A DNA stretch of 26,536 bases from JAAFGT01 sp041485165 (GCA_041485165.1 JBGPJC010000052.1:1-26536), one strand, 5' to 3'. Shown: positions 7,750 through 16,155, numbered from the stretch's first letter. The notes: generated by a model not told the origin, from the sequence alone. Made by a program: numbers and translations.

Positions 7750-10700
7750 TTGCTCAAACTGCGCAAGATTGAGCTGCTGGGATTTAAATCCTTCTGCGAA
7801 AAGACTGTCATCACCTTCAGCGGCAGTGGGGTCACGTGCATCGTGGGACCCAACGGCTGCGGCAAATCCAATATCGTTGACGCCATCTCCTGGGTGCTCG
7901 GGGAGCAGAGCCACAAACTTCTGCGCGCCGAGCGCATGTCCGATTGCATTTTCAACGGCACGGTAAAGCGGCCGCCGATGGGGATGTCGGAGGTGCTGCT
8001 GACGCTCATGGATCCGGAGCTGGCGGAAGCGGCAAAGAAGGTGCTGGAAGGAAGTCTGGCTGACGAGGCGCTTGCCGAGGAAGAAGGACAAGCAAGTATA
8101 GAAATTAACACCGAGGGCGCAGAGAGTACAGAGGACACAGAGAAGACCGGGAGCGTCGAGCAAGTCCCCGAACAGACGGACAGCGTGGCGGGGAAACTTT
8201 TTCGAGTCAAGCGGGCTGCCAAGCCTGCTCCGGCGGCCAAGCTTGGCGAAGTGGTAGTGGGCAGAAGGCTGTATCGCTCCGGGCAGAGCGATTACCTGAT
8301 TAACGGGCGCGTCGCGCGGCTGCGCGACATCCAGGAACTGTTCATGGGCACCGGGCTGGGGCCGGAATCGTATGCCATCATCGAGCAGGGGCGCATCGGG
8401 CTGATCCTCAGCGCCAAACCCACCGACCGCCGCGCCATCCTCGAAGAAGCCGCCGGGGTCACCAAGTTCAAAACCAAAAAGAGACTGGCCGAGGCGCGCC
8501 TGGAAGCCTCCAAGGCAAACCTCGCGCGCGTCAACGACATCTTCGTCGAGGTGGAAAAGCAGCTCGCCTCGCTCAAGCGCCAGGCGTCCAAGGCGCGGCG
8601 CTACGCCGAGCTGCGCGAGCAGCTCCGCGCGCGCCAGCGCCTGGTGCTGGCCAGCAAGGCGCGCGAGCTGGACGGCGAAGCCGAGCGCCTGGAGGCGCTG
8701 TTGCGTGGCGCAACCGCGGCCGAGCAGGCGCAGGCGCAGGCTTTGCAGGCCCTGGAGGCCGAGCAGGCCCAACTCTCCACAGCCAGCAGCCAGCTCGAAA
8801 CCGAACTCCGCCGGGTGACCAATCACCTGGGCGAATGCTCGCTCGAGCTGGACCGCGCCGAAAACCGCATCAACTTCGGCCACGAGCGCGCCCGCGACAT
8901 CGCCGCGCGCGTGCAGCAACTGGCCGGCGAGGCGGCCGACGCGGAAGCGGAATTGTGCGCGGTCCGGGAGCGCGCCGAAGCGCAGCTCTACGGCCTCTCA
9001 GCGCTGGGCCAGGAAAAGGAACACCTGGAGATCGCGCTGGACGAAATCACGCAGCATGCTTCACGCGGTCTCGCCGAACAGCAAACCACCGAAACGCGCA
9101 TCGAAGAGCTGCGCCAGTGCGCGGCGCGGTTGGGCGAAGAGCAGGTGCACTGGCGCGGCGAGCAAGCCAGCGCCGAGCAAGCCGTGGCCCAGCTCGCGGA
9201 ATCGCATTCCCGGACGGAGCAGCGCGCACAGCAGTTGGCCGCGGAAGAAGCGGAGGCACGCGAGCGATTCGCCTCCAGCGTAATCCGCGCTGAAGCCGCA
9301 GCCACGCAGGCGCAATCGCTGGCCGCGCAGGTTCGCCAGTCCCAGCAGCGCACGGCGGAACTTCGCGCCGCGCACCAGGAGACCGCCACGCGGGCCGAGC
9401 GCCTGCGCGAAGAGTTGGCAGGGGCGCGCGCCGAGCATGCTTCGCTCGAGCGCATCCTCAACGAGCGTTCCTATACCGCGGAAGCGGTACAAAAACTATT
9501 TGCCGCCAACGGCGGCGCCGAGGCCCGCGGTTTCCGCGCGGTTGGCGTTCTGGCCGATTACGCCGAGGTGGCCGAGCCTTACGAGGGCGCTCTCGAGCAG
9601 TTTCTGCGCGAGGAACTGGAATACGTGGTGGTGGAAACTTTCGATTCCGCGCGCGCCGGAGTTTCCCTGCTGCGCGACGAGGTCGGGGGCCGCGCAACTT
9701 TCTTTGTGGACTCGGTGCGGCACCTGCCGCTGCCTGTGGAATCGCCAGGGCCGGCATTTGCTCCCGCCGACGGCGTGGTGGCGCGCCTGGACAAGCTGGT
9801 GGATTTCCGCGACCCGCTGGGTTCGGCGGCCAAACATTTTCTGCCCAAGCTGACCACTGCGTTCCTGGTGGAAACCTCTGTCGCCGCAGAGCGGCTGGCC
9901 AGCCAGCACAGCGCGCACCAATTCCTCACCCCTGACGGCACCTGCTATCACGGCCGTCTGGTGAGCGGCGGGCGCCCCGGCGAGGCCGGGCCGTTGCAGA
10001 TCAAACGCGAGCTGCGCCTGCTTGCCGGGCGCTCTGCGGAGCTGGAACATTCCTCTGTGACGGCGCGCGCCCGAGTGGGCCAGCTCAACGAAGAGATCAT
10101 CGCCGCCGAACAGCTCTTGGCGGAGGCCCGCACCGAACACATCGAAGCGGAAAAGATGTCGGTAGGCGCTGCGCTGGAATGCCAGCAAGGCCGCGCCGAG
10201 CTGGTGCGCGCGGAACGCCAGGCGTCGGAGAGCCGCATCGAAGCCCAGCGCATGGCCGCCGAGGCGGAAGAGTCGCGCATCCGTGCTTCGACTGCGCGGC
10301 GCATGCTGGAGAAAACCATGGAGGGAGCCTCGGCCGCCGAGACGGAGCGTTCCGAGGCCGCCGAACGGCTCGCCGTCCTGCGTCAATCCTTGAGCGAGCA
10401 GCAGGAGCAGGTTTCCGAGCGGCGAGCGGCGCTGGCGCAGACCGCCGAGCGGCTCCACGCCGCCGAAACGGAAGCCGCGCGCCTGGCCACGGAGAAAGAT
10501 CAGGCCGGGGCGCGCGCAGCGGGACTGGCCGTGCAGAAGGACGCGCTCGAGCGCGAGCGCGAGGAGCTGGCCGCGGCCACCGCCGAGCAGGAACGCCGGC
10601 TGGGCGCCCTGACCGCCGAGCGCGCGCGCCTCATGGCCAGCCAATCGCAATTGGAACAGGGCTGGCAGAGCGGCCGCACGCGGCTGGGCGAGCTGGACGA

Positions 10701-11601
10701 CGCGCAGCGCCAGCGCCGCCAGACTCTGAGCGACCTGCGCGAGGAGCGCGGGCGGCACGAGATCGAACGGGCGCGCAACGATTCCGACCGCAACCACCTC
10801 CGCGATACCTGCGTCGCCGAGCTGAACCTGCAGCCCGAGGAACTGATCGCCATGGAGACCGACTGGGTCTGCGGCGAATTGCTGGCGGCGGCCGAAGCGG
10901 AGCAGCGCGAGATGCGCGCCAAACTGGAAGCCATGGGCGCGGTGAACATGATGGCGCTGGAGGAATATCAGGAATGCGAGCAGCGCCACGCCTTCATCGA
11001 GCGCGAGCGCCAGGACCTGCTGGCCTCGATTGCCGATACGCAGCAGGCCATCAGCGAACTGGACGCGGTGTCACGCGAGCGTTTCGAGCGCGCCTTTGAG
11101 CACATCAACCGCAACTTCGCGGAATCGTTCCAGACGCTGTTTGGCGGCGGCACCGGCCAGATGCGGCTCACCGAGCCGGACAGCTCCGGCGACCCGGGGA
11201 TCGAGATTGTCGCCCAGCCGCCGGGCAAGCGTCTGCAAAATGTGATGCTGCTTTCCGGCGGCGAGAAAGCGATGACCGCGCTGGCCCTGCTGATCGCCAT
11301 TTTCCGCTACCACCCCAGCCCGTTCTGCATACTGGATGAAGTGGATGCGCCGCTCGATGAAGCCAACGTGGGCAGGTTCACGCGGCTGCTTGGGGAGATG
11401 AGCGCGCAGACGCAGTTCCTGGTAGTGACCCACAACCGCAGCACCATGGAGATTGGCCAGGTGCTCTACGGCGTAACCATGCAGGAGCCCGGCGTGTCCA
11501 AGCTTGTTTCCGTGCGCTGGGACGAAGCCGAGCAGATGGAATCATCGCCGGAGCAAGCGGCCGGAACGCCCAGGGCGCGCGCCGCCGGCGCCGCTGCGTA
11601 A
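7750..11601 (+). CDS. smc: Chromosome segregation protein SMC
   Basis: Condensin ATPase that organises and segregates the chromosome with ScpA/ScpB. The protein has 1283 residues from TTG 7750. Walker A GPNGCGKS is at 33-40. A first coiled coil follows, then the hinge (coded at about 9520-9990), the second coiled coil, the LSGGEKAM signature (about 11254) and Walker B with FCILDEVDAPLDEANV (about 11326-11370). I chose TTG 7750 because MLKLRKIELLGFKSF matches family N-termini and AAGGGG precedes it; ATG 7723 would add nine residues and has no ribosome-binding site. The protein is about 80-100 residues longer than usual, because an acidic, low-complexity insert (about residues 89-166) splits the N-terminal head between the LLTLMD and GRRLYRSG strands. 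Confidence 0.95.
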   Translation: MLKLRKIELLGFKSFCEKTVITFSGSGVTCIVGPNGCGKSNIVDAISWVLGEQSHKLLRAERMSDCIFNGTVKRPPMGMSEVLLTLMDPELAEAAKKVLEGSLADEALAEEEGQASIEINTEGAESTEDTEKTGSVEQVPEQTDSVAGKLFRVKRAAKPAPAAKLGEVVVGRRLYRSGQSDYLINGRVARLRDIQELFMGTGLGPESYAIIEQGRIGLILSAKPTDRRAILEEAAGVTKFKTKKRLAEARLEASKANLARVNDIFVEVEKQLASLKRQASKARRYAELREQLRARQRLVLASKARELDGEAERLEALLRGATAAEQAQAQALQALEAEQAQLSTASSQLETELRRVTNHLGECSLELDRAENRINFGHERARDIAARVQQLAGEAADAEAELCAVRERAEAQLYGLSALGQEKEHLEIALDEITQHASRGLAEQQTTETRIEELRQCAARLGEEQVHWRGEQASAEQAVAQLAESHSRTEQRAQQLAAEEAEARERFASSVIRAEAAATQAQSLAAQVRQSQQRTAELRAAHQETATRAERLREELAGARAEHASLERILNERSYTAEAVQKLFAANGGAEARGFRAVGVLADYAEVAEPYEGALEQFLREELEYVVVETFDSARAGVSLLRDEVGGRATFFVDSVRHLPLPVESPGPAFAPADGVVARLDKLVDFRDPLGSAAKHFLPKLTTAFLVETSVAAERLASQHSAHQFLTPDGTCYHGRLVSGGRPGEAGPLQIKRELRLLAGRSAELEHSSVTARARVGQLNEEIIAAEQLLAEARTEHIEAEKMSVGAALECQQGRAELVRAERQASESRIEAQRMAAEAEESRIRASTARRMLEKTMEGASAAETERSEAAERLAVLRQSLSEQQEQVSERRAALAQTAERLHAAETEAARLATEKDQAGARAAGLAVQKDALEREREELAAATAEQERRLGALTAERARLMASQSQLEQGWQSGRTRLGELDDAQRQRRQTLSDLREERGRHEIERARNDSDRNHLRDTCVAELNLQPEELIAMETDWVCGELLAAAEAEQREMRAKLEAMGAVNMMALEEYQECEQRHAFIERERQDLLASIADTQQAISELDAVSRERFERAFEHINRNFAESFQTLFGGGTGQMRLTEPDSSGDPGIEIVAQPPGKRLQNVMLLSGGEKAMTALALLIAIFRYHPSPFCILDEVDAPLDEANVGRFTRLLGEMSAQTQFLVVTHNRSTMEIGQVLYGVTMQEPGVSKLVSVRWDEAEQMESSPEQAAGTPRARAAGAAA
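8101..8150 (+). repeat. AGAG/ACAG-rich repeat-like segment inside smc
   Basis: This piece of the SMC insert is a run of imperfect 9-nt words such as CAGAGAGTA and CAGAGGACA, read as INTEGAESTEDTEKT. It contrasts with the GC-rich codons around it. Similar words (CACAGAGGACACAGAG and its complement) occur as dispersed intergenic repeats in many bacterial genomes, from general knowledge. This suggests an in-frame insertion of such a repeat that was later kept as an acidic linker. Its extent is approximate. Confidence 0.4.
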
Positions 11602-11628
11602 CGCCGCTCCCGCTCATTTGCTTTTCCG

Positions 11629-11656
11629 TTGACATTCCCGTTCGCTGCGCTAATAT
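11629..11656 (+). promoter_or_regulatory. Probable sigma70 promoter of purC
   Basis: TTGACA (11629-11634) is followed after 16 nt by TAATAT (11651-11656), about 25-30 nt before the purC GTG. It lies directly after the smc stop codon, so purC and the Fis-like gene can be transcribed independently of smc. Confidence 0.65.
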
Positions 11657-11686
11657 TCCCGCCGCCAGCCAAGGGTTCAAACACAA

Positions 11687-12598
11687 GTGCCTTCTCCGCA
11701 GTTACGTTCGGTGGTATGGGAGACGAATTTTCCGGGTCTCCTTCTTCGCGGGCGCGGAAAAGTTCGCGACATCTACGATCTTGGCGACCGCCTGCTGATC
11801 GTGGCCACCGACCGGCTTTCGGCATTCGACGTCGTGCTGCCGACGCCCATCCCCGACAAAGGGCGGGTGCTTACGCAACTCTCGCTGTTCTGGTTTGAAA
11901 CACTGGCCGGCATCGTACCCCACCATGTCCTCACCGCCTCCGATTTTTCCGGTGAGCTCGCGCCCTTTGCCGACGAGTTAAGCGGGCGGGCCATGCTCGT
12001 GCGCCGGACCGAGCCTATCCCCATCGAGTGCGTGGTGCGCGGATACCTGGCGGGTTCAGGCTGGAAGGAGTATCAGAAGACCAGCGAGGTTTGCGGGATC
12101 GCTCTTCCCGCCGGGTTGCGCGAATCCGAGAAGCTCCCCGAGCCGATCTTCACGCCGGCGACCAAGGCAGCCAGCGGGCACGATGAGAACATTTCCTTCG
12201 AGGATATGGCCAGCCGCATCGGGCGGGATCTTTCCCTGCGTCTACGTGCTGTGAGTGTGGAGATTTACAGCCGGGCGGCGGCCTACGCTGCGCAACGCGG
12301 CATCCTGATCGCCGACACCAAATTCGAATTCGGCATGGACCACGGCGCGCTGCTGTGGATTGACGAAGCCTTGACGCCGGACTCTTCACGCTTCTGGCCC
12401 GCGGCGGAGTACCAGCCGGGCGGGGCGCAGCCTTCCTTCGATAAGCAGTTCGTGCGCGACTACCTCGAACGGAGCGGCTGGTCCAAGCAGCCACCCGGGC
12501 CGGAATTACCCGCAGACGTGGTCGCCGGGACCCAGAGGAAATATCGGGAAGCATACAAGCGGCTGGTGGGCCGCGATCTGGACGAGGGTATCGCCTAA
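11687..12598 (+). CDS. purC: SAICAR synthase (phosphoribosylaminoimidazole-succinocarboxamide synthase)
   Basis: Cytoplasmic enzyme of purine biosynthesis that joins CAIR and L-aspartate with ATP to make SAICAR. It has 303 residues, the longer ADE1-like form rather than the ~237-residue E. coli form. Visible family motifs are RGKVRDIYDLG near the N-terminus, ATDRLSAFDVVLPTPIPDKG, IPIECVVRGYLAGSGWKEYQ, and the signature DTKFEFGMD in the C-terminal half. The start is GTG 11687, preceded by AAGGG at about 10 nt spacing and by a promoter; no in-frame ATG fits better. A Fis-type regulator follows 24 nt downstream and is probably co-transcribed. Confidence 0.95.
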   Translation: MPSPQLRSVVWETNFPGLLLRGRGKVRDIYDLGDRLLIVATDRLSAFDVVLPTPIPDKGRVLTQLSLFWFETLAGIVPHHVLTASDFSGELAPFADELSGRAMLVRRTEPIPIECVVRGYLAGSGWKEYQKTSEVCGIALPAGLRESEKLPEPIFTPATKAASGHDENISFEDMASRIGRDLSLRLRAVSVEIYSRAAAYAAQRGILIADTKFEFGMDHGALLWIDEALTPDSSRFWPAAEYQPGGAQPSFDKQFVRDYLERSGWSKQPPGPELPADVVAGTQRKYREAYKRLVGRDLDEGIA

Positions 12599-12622
12599 GG
12601 GCATTCCTGCGGAGACTGTGCC

Positions 12623-12844
12623 GTGAGAGACCAACTGGAAACACTCGTCGGGCAGATGGTGGAGCGGGGGATACTGTTCGAGGAAGCAGTTTCCGAGTTT
12701 GAGAAGCGCTTCATCAAGAGCGTCCTCGACCGCGCCAATGGCAACCAGTCCCGCGCCGCCAAGGTGCTGGGCATCCACCGCAACACGCTGAGCCGCAAGA
12801 TTGACACCTACAAGCTGGACAACCTGCCGCGCAGCCGCAGATAA
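12623..12844 (+). CDS. Small Fis-type helix-turn-helix protein
   Basis: A 73-residue protein made of a Fis/NtrC-type C-terminal DNA-binding module. An amphipathic helix (about 1-30) is followed by EFEKRFIKSVLDRANGNQ and the helix-turn-helix QSRAAKVLGIHRNTLSRKI (about 42-60). Such modules usually dimerise and act as nucleoid proteins or as the DNA-binding end of enhancer-binding proteins; here it stands alone. The start is GTG 12623 with GGAG 8 nt upstream. It lies 24 nt after purC and is followed by a strong terminator, so it is the last gene of the purC unit. Its targets cannot be read from the sequence. Confidence 0.85.
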   Translation: MRDQLETLVGQMVERGILFEEAVSEFEKRFIKSVLDRANGNQSRAAKVLGIHRNTLSRKIDTYKLDNLPRSRR

Positions 12845-12880
12845 CGCGCGAGATCACCAGACCATTGCCAACAAAAAGAA

Positions 12881-12912
12881 GAAGGCCGTCCCGATGCTCC
12901 GGGACGGCCTTC
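12881..12912. terminator. Bidirectional intrinsic terminator
   Basis: A perfect 13-bp inverted repeat (12881-12893 with 12900-12912) closes a 6-nt loop. On the plus strand it is followed by ATGTTTCTTA. On the minus strand it is followed by TTCTTTTTG. It lies between the convergent Fis-like and TPR genes and can end transcription from both sides. Confidence 0.88.
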
Positions 12913-12945
12913 ATGTTTCTTACTATGCTTTGCGCCGTCTTACTG

Positions 12946-14292
12946 CTATGGAGTGACCTTTTTCGCAGGGTGCTTGGCAGGAGCCTTCCCCGCTTTCTTC
13001 CCCGGTTTGGCAGTCTTATCATCCGGGATGTCTTCCGCGTTGATCTTCACCTTCTCCCAGCGCATCAGCAGCGGGTCGGGGATGTACTCAACCAGCGCTC
13101 CGCCGAAGCGAAACAGGGCGTTCTTTTCGAGGCGTGACGCTTCAGGCTGCCCGGCGATCTTTAGCTCGACGTTGGGCACTGTCGCCGCTTGCACTTCCTC
13201 TTCCGTGGTGCCGGCGTAAGCCTTGATCGTCACCGTATCGGTCCCGGAAGTGACCTCGAACACTTTGCCCAGGGCCTCGGGGAATCCGCCGCTGCACACC
13301 GCCAGCCAGGTCACCTTGGCCTTTTCCCCACCGGCTTTCAGGTCGGCGAGTACGGTGGCGATGTTGGCCTGCTCGCGCGCTTTGACCAGGTCGGCGGCGC
13401 TGGGAATGGAGTAGCTAGCCGGCCGCTCGGCCTGGGACGCCGCCAAGGCGATCAATTCCTTCACTTGTGCGTCCACCGAGGAGTCGCAACTGGGTAGCTC
13501 GTACTTGTAAAACTCCTGTTTCAGGTATTTCTCAACGGCAGGGGCGCTGGGTATCTTGAGAGATATGGCGCGCGCGATCATCCAAAAGCCGTCGATTGAT
13601 TGTGCAGGGGTGGAGAGAAGGTAGGCTCGGCCCATTTGATAAGCCACAGCGCTCTGGTTGGGCTCCAGCTTCAGCGATTGCTTGTAGTAATCAATCCCCC
13701 CTTTCTCGTCCTTGTTCTGCAAAGAGGCGAAGGCCGCAGTGTTCAGGAAAAGCAGCACGACCGACTTCTTCTGCTGCGCGAACTGCTCCGCACTGACGTT
13801 TTCCGGCTTGGCAATCGTTTCCACCGTCTGCAAGCCCTGTTTGCACGCATCCACGGCTTTGGCAGCCTGCTCGCGCGCATCCGGCGCCTTGGGGTTGTAC
13901 GCGCTGCCAAATGCCACGGCGCGACCGTAGAGATTGTTCAAGCGGGTCGGCGGATCCAGGTTGGGGAAGGAGAGCACCTTGTCATAGGATTCGACAACCT
14001 TGGGCCAGTTCTTTGTCTCCCGATAGGCCGCCGCATACTCAGGATAGATGAAGATGAGCAGATCGGAGTTGGAATACTTGGCCACGAACTCATCCAGCAG
14101 CTTGAGCTTCTGTTGCGCATTGGTCTCCGCCCGTGCCGCCTGGAAATCCCTGTACTCCTGCGGCGTGTACTTGGGCGCGGGCGGCTGTTGCGTGCTCTGC
14201 GCCTGAGGGAGCGCGGCGAACACACCGGGGAGAATCATGATTCCCGCCAGTGTGACCATCAACCACGCTTCAAGATTGCGATTTCGCTTCAT
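12946..14292 (-). CDS. Secreted TPR-repeat protein of unknown function
   Basis: From ATG 14292 the protein has 448 residues. It opens with a signal peptide (basic MKRNRN, a hydrophobic core to about residue 26, likely cleavage after GVFA or a few residues later). The body is helical and TPR-like: KLKLLDEFVAKYSNSDL, NWPKVVESYDKVL, and GGIDYYKQSLKLEPNQSAVAYQMGRAYL are repeat-type segments. A beta-rich end follows (GTDTVTIKAYAGTTEEEV), then a Lys/Ala/Pro-rich basic tail. GAGGAGG sits about 10 nt before the start, which favours 14292 over the longer reading from 14436. It is probably an exported scaffold or protein-interaction factor. I do not recognise a named family. Confidence 0.8.
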   Translation of the reverse strand: MKRNRNLEAWLMVTLAGIMILPGVFAALPQAQSTQQPPAPKYTPQEYRDFQAARAETNAQQKLKLLDEFVAKYSNSDLLIFIYPEYAAAYRETKNWPKVVESYDKVLSFPNLDPPTRLNNLYGRAVAFGSAYNPKAPDAREQAAKAVDACKQGLQTVETIAKPENVSAEQFAQQKKSVVLLFLNTAAFASLQNKDEKGGIDYYKQSLKLEPNQSAVAYQMGRAYLLSTPAQSIDGFWMIARAISLKIPSAPAVEKYLKQEFYKYELPSCDSSVDAQVKELIALAASQAERPASYSIPSAADLVKAREQANIATVLADLKAGGEKAKVTWLAVCSGGFPEALGKVFEVTSGTDTVTIKAYAGTTEEEVQAATVPNVELKIAGQPEASRLEKNALFRFGGALVEYIPDPLLMRWEKVKINAEDIPDDKTAKPGKKAGKAPAKHPAKKVTP

Positions 14293-14383
14293 AGGTCTTC
14301 GGCCTCCTCGGCACGCACTGCTGTCCGGCCACTCGATGCCCGTTCTTGCCGACGAGCTGCCGGGGAAGCACCAAAAAGGCGGC

Positions 14384-14412
14384 ATTATAGGGAATACTCG
14401 TCGCCAGCGCAA
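14384..14412 (-). promoter_or_regulatory. Probable promoter of the TPR gene
   Basis: On the minus strand a perfect TATAAT (14384-14389) follows a weak TTGCGC (14407-14412) with a 17-nt spacer. The predicted leader to the start at 14292 is about 85 nt. Confidence 0.5.
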
Positions 14413-14492
14413 GGTAACTTTCCTCGCCGCCACCACATCCTATAAGCCTATCATCTCAGTGATATGATGTCCTTTCCTGAATGAATGGTCGC

Positions 14493-14511
14493 CTGGCCGA
14501 TTATCGGCCGG
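14493..14511 (+). promoter_or_regulatory. Small dyad upstream of the SDR gene
   Basis: GGCCGA-TTA-TCGGCC at 14495-14509 is a perfect 6-bp inverted repeat, extended by one wobble and one more pair. It lies just before the AAGGAG ribosome-binding site of the SDR gene. It could be an operator or a leader hairpin. TATGAT at 14463-14468 may be the -10 box, without a clear -35. Confidence 0.3.
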
Positions 14512-14532
14512 ATTCCCGAAGGAGCCTCTTCC

Positions 14533-15249
14533 ATGGACGCCTCCCCATTGCAGGGACAGGTAGCGCTGGTCACCGGCGGCAGCCGCGGGATCGGTCTGGC
14601 CATCGCCCGTCGGCTGGCCGAAATGGGCGCGCGTGTGGCTATCTGCGGTCGCAATCAGGTTGCTCTCAAGGAAGCCGGTCAGGCCCTCGAGCAGGCGGGA
14701 TTTGAGGCTCTCGCCATTACTGCTGACATATCCAGCGCCGCTGCGGCCCAAGCGCTGGCCGCGCGCACCCAGCAGTCCCTGGGAGACATCGCCATCCTCG
14801 TGAACAACGCCGGCGTTGGAGTCTTTGGCCCGGCCCACGAGCTGAGCGAGGAGGATTGGGACCGGGTGATGGATACCAACCTGAAGGGCGTTTTCCTGAT
14901 GAGCCGGGCGGTCGCCCCGCAGATGATACGGCGGGGAACGGGCCACATCGTGAACATCAGTTCGCTGGCGGGGAAGAATACGTTTGCGGGCGGCGGAGTG
15001 TATTGCGCGTCGAAATGGGGCCTGATGGGGCTGACCGCGTGCATGGGTGAAGACCTGCGGAGCCACGGCATCCGCGTGAGTGCGGTATGCCCGGGGTCGG
15101 TTGAGACCGGGTTCGCGCCGCATGTCGGTAAGGATCCTGCGAGGATGCTCCAGCCCACCGACGTGGCTCACGCCGTGGCTATGCTGGTGACCCAGGCGCC
15201 GCAGAGCTTTATCAGCGAAGTGCAGATGCGCCCAACGCGCAAGCCATGA
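14533..15249 (+). CDS. Short-chain dehydrogenase/reductase (FabG-like)
   Basis: NAD(P)H-dependent oxidoreductase of the classical SDR family, 238 residues. The cofactor motif TGGSRGIG is at 14-21, NNAG at about 91-94, the catalytic Ser at 143/144 (NISSLAG), and Tyr157 and Lys161 form YCASK. The C-terminal PGSVETGF region matches the usual substrate loop. The best relatives are 3-oxoacyl-ACP reductase-like enzymes, but the substrate cannot be told from sequence and no fatty-acid gene is adjacent. The start is ATG 14533, with AAGGAG 8 nt upstream; the longer in-frame GTG-type reading from 14485 is not supported. Confidence 0.9.
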   Translation: MDASPLQGQVALVTGGSRGIGLAIARRLAEMGARVAICGRNQVALKEAGQALEQAGFEALAITADISSAAAAQALAARTQQSLGDIAILVNNAGVGVFGPAHELSEEDWDRVMDTNLKGVFLMSRAVAPQMIRRGTGHIVNISSLAGKNTFAGGGVYCASKWGLMGLTACMGEDLRSHGIRVSAVCPGSVETGFAPHVGKDPARMLQPTDVAHAVAMLVTQAPQSFISEVQMRPTRKP

Positions 15250-15431
15250 GGGCTTGGCAGCGAGCGCTGCGGCAGAAAGCACCGCGGCGGCACGTTTCCA
15301 TTTAGGAAGTGCCGCATCCAATAGGGATGAGCTAGGATTAACTCCGGACCAGAGGTCCTGCTCGACGCTTTACCCGGCTCACACTGGGTCGGGCGCGCAA
15401 CATCAATCCACACACAGAGGGGGAGATCATA

Positions 15432-16025
15432 ATGATTCGTGCACTGCGGTTGGCAGCCGTCCTGGCTGCTTTTTCCTTGCCGGCTTTCTCCCAGGTGGCA
15501 ACCTGGCAGATTGACCCGGTCCATACCAATGCGCAATTTGCGGTGCGCCACCTGGCCATTTCGACGGTGCGCGGCGAATTCACCAAGGTCACCGGGCAAG
15601 CGCAGATCGATGAAAAAGACGTCACCAAGTCGCAGATCGAAGTCAGCATTGATGCCACCACGCTGAACACCCGCGAGCCCGCCCGCGACAAGGACGTGAA
15701 GGGCCCGGGATTCCTGGAAGTCGATAAGTTTCCGACCATCACCTTCAAGTCCAAGCGCATCGCCCGCGCGGCCGACGGCGGTCTGAAGCTTACCGGCGAC
15801 CTGACCATCCACGGCGTTACCAAAGAAGTCACCTTTGACGCCGAGAGCCTGACTCCGGCCATCAAGGACCCCTGGGGCAATCTGCGCCGCGGCGCTTCGG
15901 CCACGGCCAAGATTAACCGCCAGGATTTCGGACTTACCTTCAACCGAGCACTGGAAACCGGCGGGCTGGTGGTGGGTAACGAAGTGACTATGACCATAGA
16001 CATAGAACTGGTGAAGAAGGGCTGA
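15432..16025 (+). CDS. YceI-family periplasmic lipid-binding protein
   Basis: Secreted lipocalin-like beta-barrel of 197 residues. A signal peptide (MIRALRLAAVLAAFSLPAFS) precedes the typical first strand TWQIDPVHTNAQFAVRHLAIS. Later motifs TLNTREPARDKDVKGPGFL, FPTITFKSKRI, LTGDLTIHGVTKEVTFD and the final NEVTMTIDIELVKK are hallmarks of YceI/TT1927B proteins. The family binds long isoprenoid or amide lipids, such as polyprenyl quinones, and is often linked to acid or oxidative stress. GGGGGAG lies upstream of the ATG. The preceding 180 bases hold no gene, only a short GGACC-AGA-GGTCC dyad at 15346-15358. Confidence 0.93.
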   Translation: MIRALRLAAVLAAFSLPAFSQVATWQIDPVHTNAQFAVRHLAISTVRGEFTKVTGQAQIDEKDVTKSQIEVSIDATTLNTREPARDKDVKGPGFLEVDKFPTITFKSKRIARAADGGLKLTGDLTIHGVTKEVTFDAESLTPAIKDPWGNLRRGASATAKINRQDFGLTFNRALETGGLVVGNEVTMTIDIELVKKG

Positions 16026-16058
16026 TCGGACCGCCACCAGTACCCTTCAGGGTTGGAA

Positions 16059-16093
16059 CCGGGGAGTGGTGTCACCATTCTTCCCCTCCCCGG
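16059..16093 (+). terminator. Hairpin after yceI-like gene (terminator or attenuator candidate)
   Basis: CCGGGGAG (16059-16066) pairs perfectly with CTCCCCGG (16086-16093) around a 19-nt loop that itself contains the near-palindrome TGGTGTCACCA. There is no U tract, so it may slow or partly end transcription, or stabilise the yceI message, rather than act as a full terminator. Confidence 0.4.
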
Positions 16094-16112
16094 CGACCTG
16101 CGCTCCCCGCTT

Positions 16113-16131
16113 GCCCCGCCAACTGCGGGGC
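16113..16131 (+). promoter_or_regulatory. Second hairpin just upstream of the DedA-rhodanese gene
   Basis: GCCCCGC (16113-16119) pairs with GCGGGGC (16125-16131) around a 5-nt loop, 25 nt before the GTG start. Together with the preceding hairpin it forms a structured leader between the two genes. Confidence 0.4.
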
Positions 16132-16155
16132 CGCGGAGATCAAGGTGATCGAGCT

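Noticed and set aside
9496..10989. 497-codon minus-strand frame inside smc
   Set aside because: Antisense shadow of the SMC coiled coil; its Leu/Gly/Ala richness comes from complementing Glu/Arg/Ala codons.
15346..15358. GGACC-AGA-GGTCC dyad upstream of the YceI gene as an operator
   Set aside because: Only 5 bp per arm, and no promoter boxes were found in register; likely chance in GC-rich DNA.
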